A stretch of 10,848 nt of DNA from Euperipatoides rowelli (Eukaryota; Onychophora; Udeonychophora; Euonychophora; Peripatopsidae), in NCBI GenBank assembly GCA_003024985.2, contig PXIH01S0012672.1, one strand, 5' to 3'. Under the pieces are notes generated by a model. It searched no databases. It saw only the letters and a program-made list of their open reading frames with translations, and was not told the origin of the DNA. A program made the translations under genes and the position numbers. Within the stretch, counting starts at the first letter, position 1, and each line of letters opens with the position of its first letter. Shown here in pieces: positions 1 to 9,845 of this stretch.

Positions 1-128
1 GTCACACATACAGGCAAGGCCTATGGGATACACGAAAGAATGGTACAAATAATAAAATAGCAAACGTTATATAGCAAAATCTATATTTTAATAAATAAAA
101 CAATACAAACTATATAACGTATTGTTAT

Positions 129-257
129 AATATATACTGTATATATATATCCAGTATATATATATATACTGTATATGCACATACATGATATACAGCATTT
201 ACAGTGTTCTTTTATACAAAGTTATATACTGTATATATATTGTATATATATACAGTA
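129..257. repeat. Palindromic AT simple repeat (TATATACTGTATATA units)
   Basis: TATACTGTATA or its complement TATACAGTATA-type core appears several times (around 132-145, 152-176, 224-238 and 241-256) among long alternating AT runs. Adjacent copies in opposite orientation can fold into hairpins. No coding potential is visible. Confidence 0.75.
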
Positions 258-415
258 GTTTACTTACCTATAAGCTGCAAATACCAAGTATTAAGATAAA
301 TTACATAAAACATTTTATATTTTGTTTCGATTTACTGTATTTTGAAATTTTATGAGCACAAAATAAGACTAACAAAAGCAGGAAATAAATTAAAAAAAGG
401 AGTTTGACAATAAAA

Positions 416-440
416 AATATATACTGTATATATATACATA
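416..440. repeat. Further copy of the TATATACTGTATATA simple repeat
   Basis: The stretch AATATATACTGTATATATATAC is a single isolated copy of the motif found at 129-257 and 10784-10845. Confidence 0.65.
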
Positions 441-632
441 AACATTTCTTTCATAAATGTATAATTTAACAATGAATGAGAAACCTACATATTAAATTTT
501 AACAAAAAAATAATTTACATATTAAAAAAAAAACATGGAATTTAAAATGATTATAAAATTTTTAAGCACTAGCCGATCAAAAGTATGATAAATGAAAATT
601 TAAATAGAATATATTCATTGAAGATGTCCAAC

Positions 633-638
633 TTTATT
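633..638 (-). promoter_or_regulatory. Distal candidate poly(A) signal AATAAA
   Basis: A second exact AATAAA lies on the minus strand about 585 bases past the stop codon. In such AT-rich DNA a hexamer can arise by chance, so this is only an alternative 3' end. Confidence 0.3.
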
Positions 639-639
639 T

Positions 640-1220
640 CATTTTACTATAATATTATAATACAATTTACATAAAAATAATAAAAAAGATGTTTTTACTT
701 CTTTGGCTAGATAAATTTCATTTGGGGTATTTTTTTCCAGGTTGGTTTAAAATATTGCTCTAATATTTATCTACTATCAATTTTTTTTAAATATTTACAG
801 AAATATATTTCAAATCAGAATTCAAATAAAAAGGCATACTTTAATTTAAAAATGTAACCCCATAACTTAATTTGTGTCATTTTCTTTTCTCCAACAATAA
901 AAGTTATTAACATATACATGGACAAATCTTTCCACCACTTATTTATTTCCAATGTTTAGTCATGTTAAACAAAAAAAATGGTGGCTTTTCTATTTTTACA
1001 TAAATATTACAAAAATTCACATTAATTTAAAACACAATAACTAGAAATTAAAACAATACTTCTTTTTTAAAAAATGTTTTTTTAGCGCTATTCCATAAAT
1101 GTCGCTATCCATAAATATAATTTTAATACACATAAGAAATTTCACAGAAATTTTTTCTCTTAGAATTCTTACAAACTATACACTTTTTACAATATTCATA
1201 CTTTCAGTCTGTCAGAGGGT
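640..1220 (-). other. 3' UTR and flanking AT-rich DNA
   Basis: This is the stretch immediately after the TGA of the giant exon. It has stops in all frames apart from trivially short ones and many A/T runs. The 3' UTR probably ends near 920 or near 610, depending on which poly(A) signal is used. Confidence 0.5.
942..947 (-). promoter_or_regulatory. Proximal candidate poly(A) signal AATAAA
   Basis: AATAAA on the minus strand lies about 275 bases past the stop codon. GU-rich sequence follows (GTGGTGG, then TTTGTCCATGTATATGTT), as expected downstream of a cleavage site. This would give a short 3' UTR ending near 915-935. Confidence 0.5.
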
Positions 1221-4200
1221 TCAAGATTTCATTTCAGACAAACTATGTTTCTTCAATTTTTTTTTAATTGGGCTGTTAAAGAAATCGTCTTTGCAATAGT
1301 CAACAAAGTCATATGGTCGACGAGCATTTGCTACATCATGTTTTGAAATGTCTTTATCTGATATTTTCAGTTTAAAATCATCTTTCATTAGTTCATTGTC
1401 AGAAAAACTTCGAGGAGAACATTTCTTATGCTTTGTAGAACTTTCATTTTTTATGGGATATTTCTGCAATTCATCAAGATTCATTTTTGGAAGTTCAAGC
1501 CTAACAGATAATTCCTTGTCCAACAAACTTGATAAAGAACTTTCTTTTGAGAGTTTCTTTCTACAAACAGTTGGGGACATGCTCTCCTCCGAACATTCCC
1601 GTGTGAATTGTTCAACTTTTGGAGAGCTTTGCTTCCGATCACATTTCTTAGAGGATTTTTTATTTTTTAGCTGAGAGTCCATGCTTTCACCGGAATCCGT
1701 ATTTGAAAAGTCTTTATTTTTAAAAGGACTAGAAGATTTTTTAGTCTTCACACTTTCAACATCTTTAGACGAGTTATGTTTATCACTTAAACCCTGTTTG
1801 ATATGATCTGCCTTTTTAAAATGACTTTCAGAAAATTCATTCTCAGTCGATTGATTTTTCGAAAAGACTTTCATGGATTTCCCATCTTTTTTTATAATAA
1901 GAGTCAGACCCCCAGATGGAAAACATTTAGATAAACTGCTTTCTGTAGAAAATTTCTTCTTCTCTTCTTGTAATTTTGTATCAACAGGTATTGAATGTTC
2001 TCTGGAAAATTTAATTTTGGTGGGTTCATTCTCTAATTTACTAATACTTAGTGCTGTAGAACCCTTTTTCTGGCTTTCTTTAACTTTGTTTTTCTTATGA
2101 GATTCTCCAACCTTTTTATTTGAATCAATACCTTTCTTTTTGGGTGATTTAGTGATTTCACATTTACTTGATTTTAATGTATTTATATTGATAATAGATG
2201 GTGATGAAGGTTCGTTTTTTTGTTCAGGAGTAAGTTTAATTTTAGTTTTAATAGGATTGTGATTATCGATCAAATCTGGGGCTGTTTTCGAAGGACTGTC
2301 TACTGATAAAGAACTTGAGGTATTGGGATCATGACCACTTACCAAATTAGGTTGTAGCGGTTCTATATTTGAAACAAGATTTTTAGCATTGGATTTTCTT
2401 TTTCTATTCCCCGTAGCTTTTGCCTTAACATTCACCGTAATTACAGAACTACTCAAGTCTTTTATAGGACGTTTTTCCACTTCTGGAAATGGTGGAGATT
2501 TCAATCTTGTTTTTTTCTGACGAGAAGACAAATTACATTCAGATAATTTTACATCATTTGATGCTATTGTTAATTTTGTTTCATCAATTTTTGATTCATT
2601 TTTAATGTCCGAACTGTCTAAGGTTTCTTTAAATGAAGGTGATGATTTCAATTTTGTTTTTTTCTGTCGAGAAGATTTACATTCAGGGAATTTTACATCA
2701 AATGTCGTCGTCGTTAATTTGGTTTCATCAATTTTTGCTTCAATTTTCATCTCCGAATTGTTAGAAATTTCTTTGACTAAAGGTGGAGATTTCCGTTTTG
2801 TTTTCTTTTGACGAGGACAAAATTTATAATCGGATAGCTTTACATCTTTTGAAGGTGTTAATTTTATTTCATCAGTTTTTGATTCGTTGTTTATCTCCAA
2901 AATGTCGGAGGTTTCTTTGACTGGAGATGACTTGTTTTCAAATAACAAGGCCTCATTTAATGCCATCTTTATTTTCATTTCATCTGCTTTTATATCATTT
3001 TCTACTTCCCAACATTTAAAGAATTTTGGTTTTCGTGTGGAAGATCTCTCTCGAGAAGGCTTAGCCTCCTTAGGTGGTAATTTGACAGCATTTTTTAGTT
3101 TATTTTTCAGATCACAATTTTTAGGAAATTTAAGATTTTTGGGCAAAGTTGTATTATCAAGTGATTTGGCATCATTCGATTCTAGATTTATTTTATTTTC
3201 ATCCAGCTTTGAATTACTTTCGCTTTCCCATTCATTAAGCAATTTAGCTTTTTTGCCTAAAGAGCATTTGGACTTTATTTCCTGTAATGGCAACATTTCC
3301 TTAGTCTTAATAACTTGTTCTTTTTCTATTTCCTTGGCTTTAGGTGATTCTGCTTTAGTTGGTGATGTCTTAAATTCAGTTAATTTAATCTCCGGTGATG
3401 CCAGTTTACTTTCAGATTCATTGACTATTTCCCCAACTTTAAGCAAATTGTCATTTTTGATGGAAATTGGGTTATTTTCACACACCTTTGTTTCATTAAT
3501 TATTGCTTTCATTTTATTATCACTACTTGTCCGACTTTCCATTTCCCAATTTTTAAAGAATTTGCTTTTTTTCATTGAAGATCTACTATCTGACCGTTTC
3601 AGTTCCTTTGGTGATGCTTTACTTTCAGCCTGATTTGATTCACTATCCCAGTCTTTTGGCAATTTTCTCTTAATAGAACCAGTCATACATTCTAAAAGGC
3701 TGACATCATTGGGTGCAATTTTTACATCCTCAGACATAGGTTCCTTTCTAGTTTCACAGTCTTTAGCAATTTTGACTTGAACTGGATTGGCTTCACTTGG
3801 CATTTTAATTTGTATTTCATCAATTTTTGGTTTATTATCTACTTCCCAGATCTTGGCAAACTTTTCTTTTTTATCAGAAACTGATTTATCCTCTAATAAT
3901 ACAGTTTCGTTTGATGTCATTTTTATTTTACTTTCCTCAATTTTTGATTCACTTTCTTTTTCCCAGATTCTAAAGAATTTGGATTTTTTAATGGTTTTAA
4001 TTTCAGTCTGTTTCTTTTCAATTGGTAATGTCTTTGCAAGTGTTTCATCAGATTTTGGCAAATTTCCTACCTTATAACCTTTATTCAATATAGCGTCTAT
4101 TGTGTTTAATATATATTCGGATGTGTTGACACCTGCTATTATCTTTGTCTCATCTGGTTTTGACTCATTTTCTACTTCCAATGCTTTAGGCAACTCAACT

Positions 4201-7200
4201 TTGGCTGCACCTGATTTACATTCCAGTTGTTTAGTCTCATCTACTGTCACCTGAGATTCTTTAAGGACTGATTCATTTCCAATACTCCAGTCTTTGCCTA
4301 ATCTAACTTTGGCAAGAGTTGATTTACATTCGTATAGTTTCTCATGTTCAGGAACCTTTTTCACGTCATCATTCTTAAAGTCACTTTCTACTTCCCAACC
4401 CCCAGACAATCTGCCTTTTTGAAATACAGGTAATTTACCTTCCATCATTTTCATTTCATCGGTTATTTTTAAACTATTTTCAGCTTTTCTAGATTTATTT
4501 TCAGTTTCCCAGTTTTTTAATAGTCTAGTTTTCTTGACTGAAGATTTACTGTCACATACTTTGATCTCACCCAATGTAACTTCTGCAGGTTTTGATTTTA
4601 TTTCCAAATCCTTAGATAATTTGTTTTGGTCAGACTGGAGTTTACTTTCCATTAGAACTGATTCATTTGATCCATGCTTCACTTCCTCAGACTTTTGTTC
4701 ATTACCTGTCTCCCAGTCTTTTGACAATTTGACTGAGGCAGATTTGTACCCAGTCAGCTTCAGTTCATTTGAAGCTGCATTCTTCAACTCTTGTCGCATT
4801 TCCCAATTTTTAGACCATCTGGTTTTATGTGGAAGTGATTGTGGAACTAGAGACGGTTGTATTGTTTCTTTTATATCTGTAACTTTAAATTCATGTTCTA
4901 TTTGCCAGTCCGTAAGCTCATCTTTTTGGATTGAAATTGATCTTTCTTCTGATAATTTTGTTTTAGTAATGATCATGTTTAATTTGCAATCATCAAGCTT
5001 TGATTTATTTTCCACATCCAGGTCCTTAAATAATTTATTCCTTTTGGTGGATGATTTTCTAGCAGATGGCTTGAGTTCATAGGAAATTACCTTTATCTTT
5101 GATTCATCTGATTTTTCTTCTATTTTCCCATCTTTTAATGCCTCCTTTGCTTCCCCAGATTTAAAATCATTTCCTATGGCATTTTCTGAAGTTGATTCAC
5201 ATTCAGAAAGTTTAACTTCATCTACAGAATTCTTCAGAATTGATTGCTCTGGTTCCAGCCCAGTTTCTAACCCCCAAGGTTTAGGTAATGCATCTTTAAT
5301 AGGAAATAAATTGCACTCAGATGATTTGACTTCATGCGTTATCACTTCTATTTTCAAGTCTGCTTTTAATTCCTTTTGCGCCTTGCATCCACGTTTAGAT
5401 ACTCTAGGTTTTCTAGCCGGAGGAGACTTTATTTCATTTGATGCTTCTGTTCCTTTTGTAATCATATCATCTTTGGATTCCTTTTCAATTTCAGAGTCTT
5501 TGGAAGACCTAGTCTTTAGGGTCAAAGCCAAATTATTTTCAAGGATCCCTCTAACTTCATTCGAGGCATTTTTTATTTTGGCTTTAGAAGACCTGGACTC
5601 CCGTTTCATTTCCCATTCCCTAGATAATGTAACAGTTACAGGAACTGATTTACTTGTACTTGAGCCAGCTACATTAGAATCAATTTTTGCATTTGGGTCA
5701 TCTGGTTTTAATATGGTGTCTATTTTCAAATCTTTGAAATTTGTTTTGTCTGTTGATGATTTACATTCAGACAATCTCATTTCTTCATACGTTTCCCTGC
5801 TCCTAGTTTCATTTATTTTTGAAACTTTGTCTACTTTGAAGAACTTGGAAGAATTGATCTTCTGTGATGACAAAGTCTCAAAATCAACTCTTGATTCAAT
5901 TCTAGGATCATATTTTGCAGAAAGGTCAATTTTCTCTAGAGGTATATTTTTTCCATTTGTTTTGATTTCAGTGAATGGCATTTTGCTCTTTGTGAAATCA
6001 GATTTTGATTCATTTTTACACTGCCAGTCTTTGGCTAATTTAACTTTCAATGAAGAATCACTGTCATCAAATACCTTGATAGGAGCTGCTATTGTTGTCA
6101 TCTTAGACAGAGTTGCATTAATTCTAGGTTCGATTTCAATTCCCGAAATTTTTGTCAGCTGGAACTTTTTGAATGATGATGATTTGCCTTCAATTAAGTT
6201 TATCTTTTGAGTTGCCGTCTTAATTTTCATTTCATCTATTCTGGTGTCACTTTCCAATTCCCAGTTTTTAGACAAATTTGGTATCCTGAATGAATCTTTA
6301 GCATCGAATTTAATGTTTTCTGGAGAAGTTTGTATCTTAGTTTCATCAATTCTAAATTTGTTTTGCTTTTCCAATTCTTTCTGTGTTTTTGTTTTTTTGC
6401 TGGAAGACTTCCTTTGATACGACCTGCCTTCATTTGATGCAGTCTTTTTCCCACTAATATTTAGCTCATTTCCTTCTAATTCTTTGATTACACTGGCTTG
6501 AGCTGGATTGTGATTATCAAATAGATTGTGAGCGTTATGTATCCTGCTTATCTGTGTTCTATCAATATTCAACTGTTTATCCAGTTCCATGCTTTTGGAC
6601 AGCCCAATAGCCAAAGGAGTGGCATTATTATACATGATGTTATCTGCTTCCAATTCCTTTTCAATTCTCCAGTCATCAGACAATTTAGATTTTTTAATTC
6701 TGAATGATTTATTTTCAGATAATTTTATATCTGTTGGTGCTGCATGTAAGTTTGTTTCATCAATGTTAGGCGTCTTGTCTATTTCCCAGTCTTTTGGGGA
6801 GATAACTATATCTGGGCTTAACATGCCACTATGAAGCTTGTGTTCGTGCATTGTCTTATTTACCTTTACTGCATTGATGTTTGCCTCACCTGCTTCCCAG
6901 TTTTTAGACAATTTAGCACTAATTGAATCTAGATTACTACTTCGTAACAAGATTTTATCTGATGCCATTTCCATTCTGTTATTTTGTGATTCGGTCATAA
7001 TTTTGTTATCAGAACATGTTAGTGTCATCAAACATGGTAATCTGCTTTCAGAAATGTTTATACCATCCAAAATGCTTACATTTGAATCATTTAAAATGTT
7101 TTCATTATCACTTATCAATTCCTTTGTTAATTTGTTTTTAGCTGGGATTATGGGCCCATTACTGTCACAGAGTTTGATTTCTATAGGAGTGGCATTGGCT

Positions 7201-9822
7201 TCAGATTCATCGATGATCAATTCACTATCTAAATCCCAGTCCTTGAAACATTCATCTCTCACAGGTGTTGACTGGTCTTGGGACAGTTTAAATTCATCCG
7301 GTGTCATTATATTTGCTTCATCTAGTTTCATTTCTTCGATTTCAAATTTAGATAATTTTATTTTCTTAACTGTTCTATTGTCAGCAGTGTTTCCAGTGCA
7401 TTTCTGTCTCTTAGATCGGCCCCTTTTTCTTCCAGAATTTCTACGATTATCTGTTTTCCGTTTACTAGGAGCTTGCTTTTCGGTGCATTTTTCTTTTTTA
7501 TCTTCATCGGGTGTCTTTAAAATAAGATTTCCTCCTTCTAATTCATTTTTGAAACTCAAATTTTCATTAATATGTGAAAACTCTTTGTTTTCTAAGTTCA
7601 TTGGCATAAGTTCATGTAGCAGTTTATCAGTTGGACTGGTGCACTTCATTTGTGAATTAAAATCCTCAAATCCAAAAGTGGGCATTCTATCGTTAACATC
7701 AAAAAGCTCAGTAGTTAAATTTTGACTACATTTACTCAAGTGTAAATTGTTAGCTTCTATAAAATCTTCACAAATCTTTTGTAATAATAGACCTTTAGAA
7801 GTAACTTCATTATAGTCAGATAATTTTTCTGCCGGTTCTGAGTCACATTTTATGTATGAATTTGGTTTCAATTCAGTGTCAAGTAATTTTTCATAAGAAG
7901 CACTTTCATCAATTTCTAAATCTACGTCAAAGTCTAATACTGGACTATGATATTCTGTACTTTTTTCTTCAACAAAATTGTCTTCAAAGTGATTATTAAA
8001 TGAACTTTTATTACTGACAAGTGAATTATCTAATTTTGAAGCGTCTTTACATTTACTTAACCCTAACTCAATGTCATAGATTTGTTCTGATTTTGACATT
8101 TTACCCTGCAAGATAACTGGTATATTAGATTCTTTTTCTACACCTAACTTGGCTTTATGTGTTGAATCTTTACCAGTTTTAGATGAACTTACCCGAGTGT
8201 CACAAGACTTTCTATAATTGACGTTGCCACTAGATGTGGAAGGCCTTTTCCGTGAATTTTTCAAATGATCAGAAGAAACATTTGATTTTTCAGTTCTACT
8301 TACATGTGGATTTCTGTCAAAACTTTTTGAAAGTCTAGAATCTCTATTATTACTTTTTACATTTCTATGTTGTTTTTTATCCACACTAATAGTGTTTGGT
8401 TTTGTTTGTACAATTTTGCTAGTAATCCTAGATGGTTTATTTGCTACTGGTTTGTAAGGTTTATCAGGAATTTTTACAAGTCGATGAGTAGTACCATCTT
8501 TTGCAGTCGTTTGTTGAATCTGAATAGGACTTCTAGATTGTTTACGAGCTACAAATCTTTGAGAACTACCATCTCTGGATGATTGAGGTATGGGTTGAAT
8601 CTTATTAGGGCTTCTAGACAGTCTATTAGGAATATGTACACGACTACGTGTAAGTCTTTCTGAATTCCTTTCCAAGCTTCTAAATGATCTTAAAGGACTC
8701 CTTGCAGATCTCAATGAGCTTCTACCATTTCTTTCAGGACTTTTATGCGGACTCTGAGAGTTGTGAAGTCTCCTAGTTGGGCTTCGGTTGCTTTTTGTTG
8801 GAATTCTTACGATAGAACTTTGAGGGGTTCTATTTGAACTTTTTGTATATCTAGGAGAGCTTCTTACTGGGCTTTTTTGGTGAGTACGAGAGTCATTAAT
8901 CAAACTTCTAACTTGATGTGGAGTTCTACTTGGGCTTTTTGTAATTCTGTATGGACTTCTTCTAGAACTTCTTGACAGTCTGTGAGGGCTTCTTGCTTTT
9001 TCATGTGAATTTGAAACATTTTGATGAGAATTCATAAATAAAGTAGATGATTGATAATTATCTCGATGAGGACTAACTGATGGTAAAGAACTTGTCCTAT
9101 GTGGGCTCCTTGAATGATTATTTCGATTCTGATGAACTCGATTAGGGCTTTTAGAACTACGAATAGGTATTGGCTGACTTCTTGATGGACTCCATGTTCG
9201 TGAAGGACTGTAATGATTATATGTTTGGTTAGGATTTGGACTTTTACATGAACTTCTTGACTTCCTGAGTGGGCTATTATGATTTGGAAATGAATTTCTG
9301 ACAGAACTTTTTGAATTTAGACTGTCAGACGACTTTGACGTTTCTTGAGTAATATTTTGTTCATATTGTATTGAACTAACAAATGGATGACTTGATGAGA
9401 TTCGAGAATTGCTATCACTTGCAGAATGAGAACTTTTTCTAGACCGTGAATGCGAGTTTGACATGCTAATTTTCCTTTTATGCAGAACCCTATTACGACG
9501 ATTTCGTAAAGCTGACTTTATTTTATTTTTAATTCTAGCCTTTTCCGCAGCATTTTTAGATCTATGTCTGTGAGAAGACAGTTTTTTAATCCTGATCCTT
9601 TTTCTCCTTGGTTTTTCTAAGGGTTCAGGGGCAATTTCTCCATCAGATAATGCATTCTGGTTATCATTTAAATTTGGTATTAGTGTCTCTACAGGCTTTA
9701 CTTCTTTAATGTTATCCTTCACAGTATTAGATATTGTATTCTTATCCTTTAATACATTAGCTGCCTTACACTTAGCTTGAAGTTGAATATTAGTCTTTAT
9801 TTGTAACTGTCTCTTGTATAAA
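1221..9822 (-). CDS. Giant 3'-terminal exon of a large, disordered, probably nuclear repeat protein (5' partial)
   Basis: I do not recognise this gene. One open frame encodes 2,866 complete residues and ends at TGA (1221-1223). It enters through a splice acceptor at 9823-9825, and base 9822 completes a split codon, so the preceding intron is phase 2 and the N-terminus lies outside the window. A GTG at 9722 is not a start, because coding continues upstream of it without a stop. The first in-frame ATG is at 9464, after basic sequence that looks genuinely coding. Layout: basic clusters (residues 70-117), RS/SP-rich tract (183-407), mixed acidic linker, AT-hook-like cluster (797-807), about 1,600 residues of Trp-core repeats (818-2444), then a Lys/Ser-rich tail. 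No signal peptide, membrane segment, catalytic motif or zinc finger is visible. Composition suggests a nuclear scaffold, chromatin or RNA-processing role; that is inference. Coding is very likely, because degenerate repeats stay in one frame for 8.6 kb. Confidence 0.9.
1224..1322 (-). other. C-terminal aromatic/acidic motif followed by a basic patch
   Basis: Residues 2834-2848 read RRPYDFVDYCKDDFF, unusually rich in Tyr, Phe and Asp for this protein. The sequence then runs through an SP site into SPIKKKLKKHSLSEMKS and the stop. The aromatic/acidic piece looks like a docking motif and the Lys patch like a nuclear localisation signal. Both are inferences from composition. Confidence 0.45.
1858..1913 (-). 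other. Short hydrophobic island GGLTLIIKKDGKSMKVF in the tail
   Basis: Residues 2637-2653 contain LTLII followed by KKDGKSMKVF. In a tail otherwise made of Lys, Ser, Glu and Asn this is one of the few stretches that could form a beta hairpin. It also fits a hydrophobic SUMO-interacting-type core (several consecutive aliphatic residues), though without an obvious acidic flank. The function is unknown. Confidence 0.4.
2491..2921 (-). repeat. Three closely related tandem units at the C-terminal end of the array
   Basis: Three adjacent units begin on the plus strand at 2491, 2638 and 2782, with periods of 147, 144 and about 140 bases (49, 48 and about 47 codons). Each encodes a basic RQKKT(K/R)-x-KS(S/P)P block, then a linker, then KIDE or KTDE followed by (T/I)KLT and a DVK(L/F) step. 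They are far more alike than other units of the array, so they look like its youngest duplications. They have lost Trp and gained a basic-SP block. All indels are multiples of three, as expected for coding sequence under selection. Confidence 0.8.
2491..7370 (-). repeat. Coding array of about 40 degenerate Trp-core repeats
   Basis: About residues 818-2444 consist of diverged repeats of roughly 40-50 residues. A typical unit has a core such as LSKNWE or FFKNWE, then an E/S/K-rich stretch, a (D/E)E-x-K-I-K segment, an E-(V/I)-K-L-x-E step, and K-S-S-x-x-K-x-K leading into the next core. I count 20 cores that keep Trp and about 20 where it is replaced, as in LPKALE, LSKDLE or IAKDCE. In DNA the core is visible as repeated TCCCAGT/TCCCAAT on the plus strand, for example near 3008, 3543, 3844, 4508, 4713, 5612, 6259, 6784, 6895 and 7233. 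The pattern is charged and hydrophilic with one aromatic per unit, suggesting many weak copies of a linear binding motif. I know of no named family that matches. Confidence 0.8.
7401..7463 (-). other. Basic cluster with AT-hook-like core (GRKRGRSKRQK)
   Basis: Residues 787-807 are strongly basic, with KRKTDNRRNS followed by GRKRGRSKRQK. The Arg-Gly-Arg core flanked by Lys/Arg resembles an AT-hook, a minor-groove DNA-binding motif, but the Pro that normally follows (RGRP) is Ser here. It could equally be a bipartite nuclear localisation signal. It sits immediately before the Trp-core repeat array. Confidence 0.45.
8601..9275 (-). other. RS-like tract with 15 SP-x-(R/K) motifs
   Basis: Residues 183-407 are rich in Ser, Arg and Pro and contain 15 motifs of the form SP-x-Arg/Lys: SPLR (twice), SPSR (three), SPHR (three), SPNR, SPYR, SPVR, SPTR, SPHK, SPER and SPNK. 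Many are preceded by Arg-Ser. S/T-P-x-R/K is the consensus for proline-directed cyclin-dependent kinases, and SPxR/K-type repeats also occur in DNA-binding histone tails. RS/SP tracts are typical of splicing-related and chromatin proteins. The motifs recur irregularly about every 10-25 residues, consistent with an old, diverged repeat. A phosphorylation-tuned nucleic-acid or condensate role is plausible inference. Confidence 0.7.
9471..9614 (-). other. Basic N-terminal segment with nuclear-localisation-like clusters
   Basis: Residues 70-80 read KPRRKRIRIKK, a dense basic cluster of the kind importins recognise. Residues 90-117 form a second Lys/Arg/Ala-rich stretch (from KNAAEKARIKNKIKSALRNR onward) that could form a basic helix. 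Just upstream, residues 58-63 read LSDGEI. Short DGEI/EGEI motifs of this kind recur in metazoan nuclear speckle, transcription and histone-processing proteins, but they are too short to assign a family. Nuclear import is inferred from composition, not shown. Confidence 0.6.
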
Positions 9823-9845
9823 CTGAAATGAATAGATTAAAACAA
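9823..9845 (-). promoter_or_regulatory. 3' splice acceptor of the giant exon
   Basis: On the minus strand the bases before the exon read TTTTAATCTATTCATTTCAG: a pyrimidine-rich tract ending in CAG, with TTAAT-like branch-point candidates just upstream. The frame is open immediately inside the exon (LYKRQLQIKTN...), while the sequence upstream is AT-rich with stops in every frame. The phase is 2. Confidence 0.75.

Larger units (their letters stand above)
1..600. other. AT-rich intergenic DNA, no gene seen
   Basis: Apart from the simple repeats, I see no coding region, RNA gene or transposon end here. The first 60 bases are less AT-rich and may be the edge of another repeat or gene, but nothing in them is recognisable. 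Confidence 0.5.

Noticed and set aside
1-60. Possible coding fragment at the left edge (plus-strand reading around QGLWDTRKNGTNNKI)
   Set aside because: Too short, soon followed by stops, with no splice signal that decides it and no family match I can recall.
129-257. TATA-box promoter in the AT palindromes
   Set aside because: TATA strings are expected by chance in alternating AT repeat, and no gene starts next to them.
5176-6210. Long open frame on the plus strand (344 codons), and similar ones at 2887-3633, 4534-5082 and 6838-7725
   Set aside because: All lie antisense to the giant exon. Their Phe/Leu/Ser-rich translations follow from the Lys/Glu/Ser-rich minus-strand coding. They share the repeat periodicity of the real gene and have no domain of their own.
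6236-6454. Minus-strand frame of 72 codons within the giant exon
   Set aside because: It is a shifted frame inside the repeat array, and its Lys-rich content is a by-product of the main frame.
2491-7370. CRISPR-like or satellite array
   Set aside because: The periodicity is at the protein level, with diverged units and codon-preserving indels. There are no identical direct repeats with unique spacers.
9720-9722. GTG as a start codon for the minus-strand gene
   Set aside because: The frame stays open 33 codons further upstream to a good splice acceptor, and GTG starts are rare in animal nuclear genes.
1221-9822. Assignment to CASP8AP2/FLASH or an SR-matrix protein such as SRRM or SON
   Set aside because: An LSDGEI motif and SR/KS-rich disorder are shared with several such proteins, but the SANT/Myb-like C-terminus of FLASH is absent and no diagnostic domain of the others is visible. 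The similarity is compositional.
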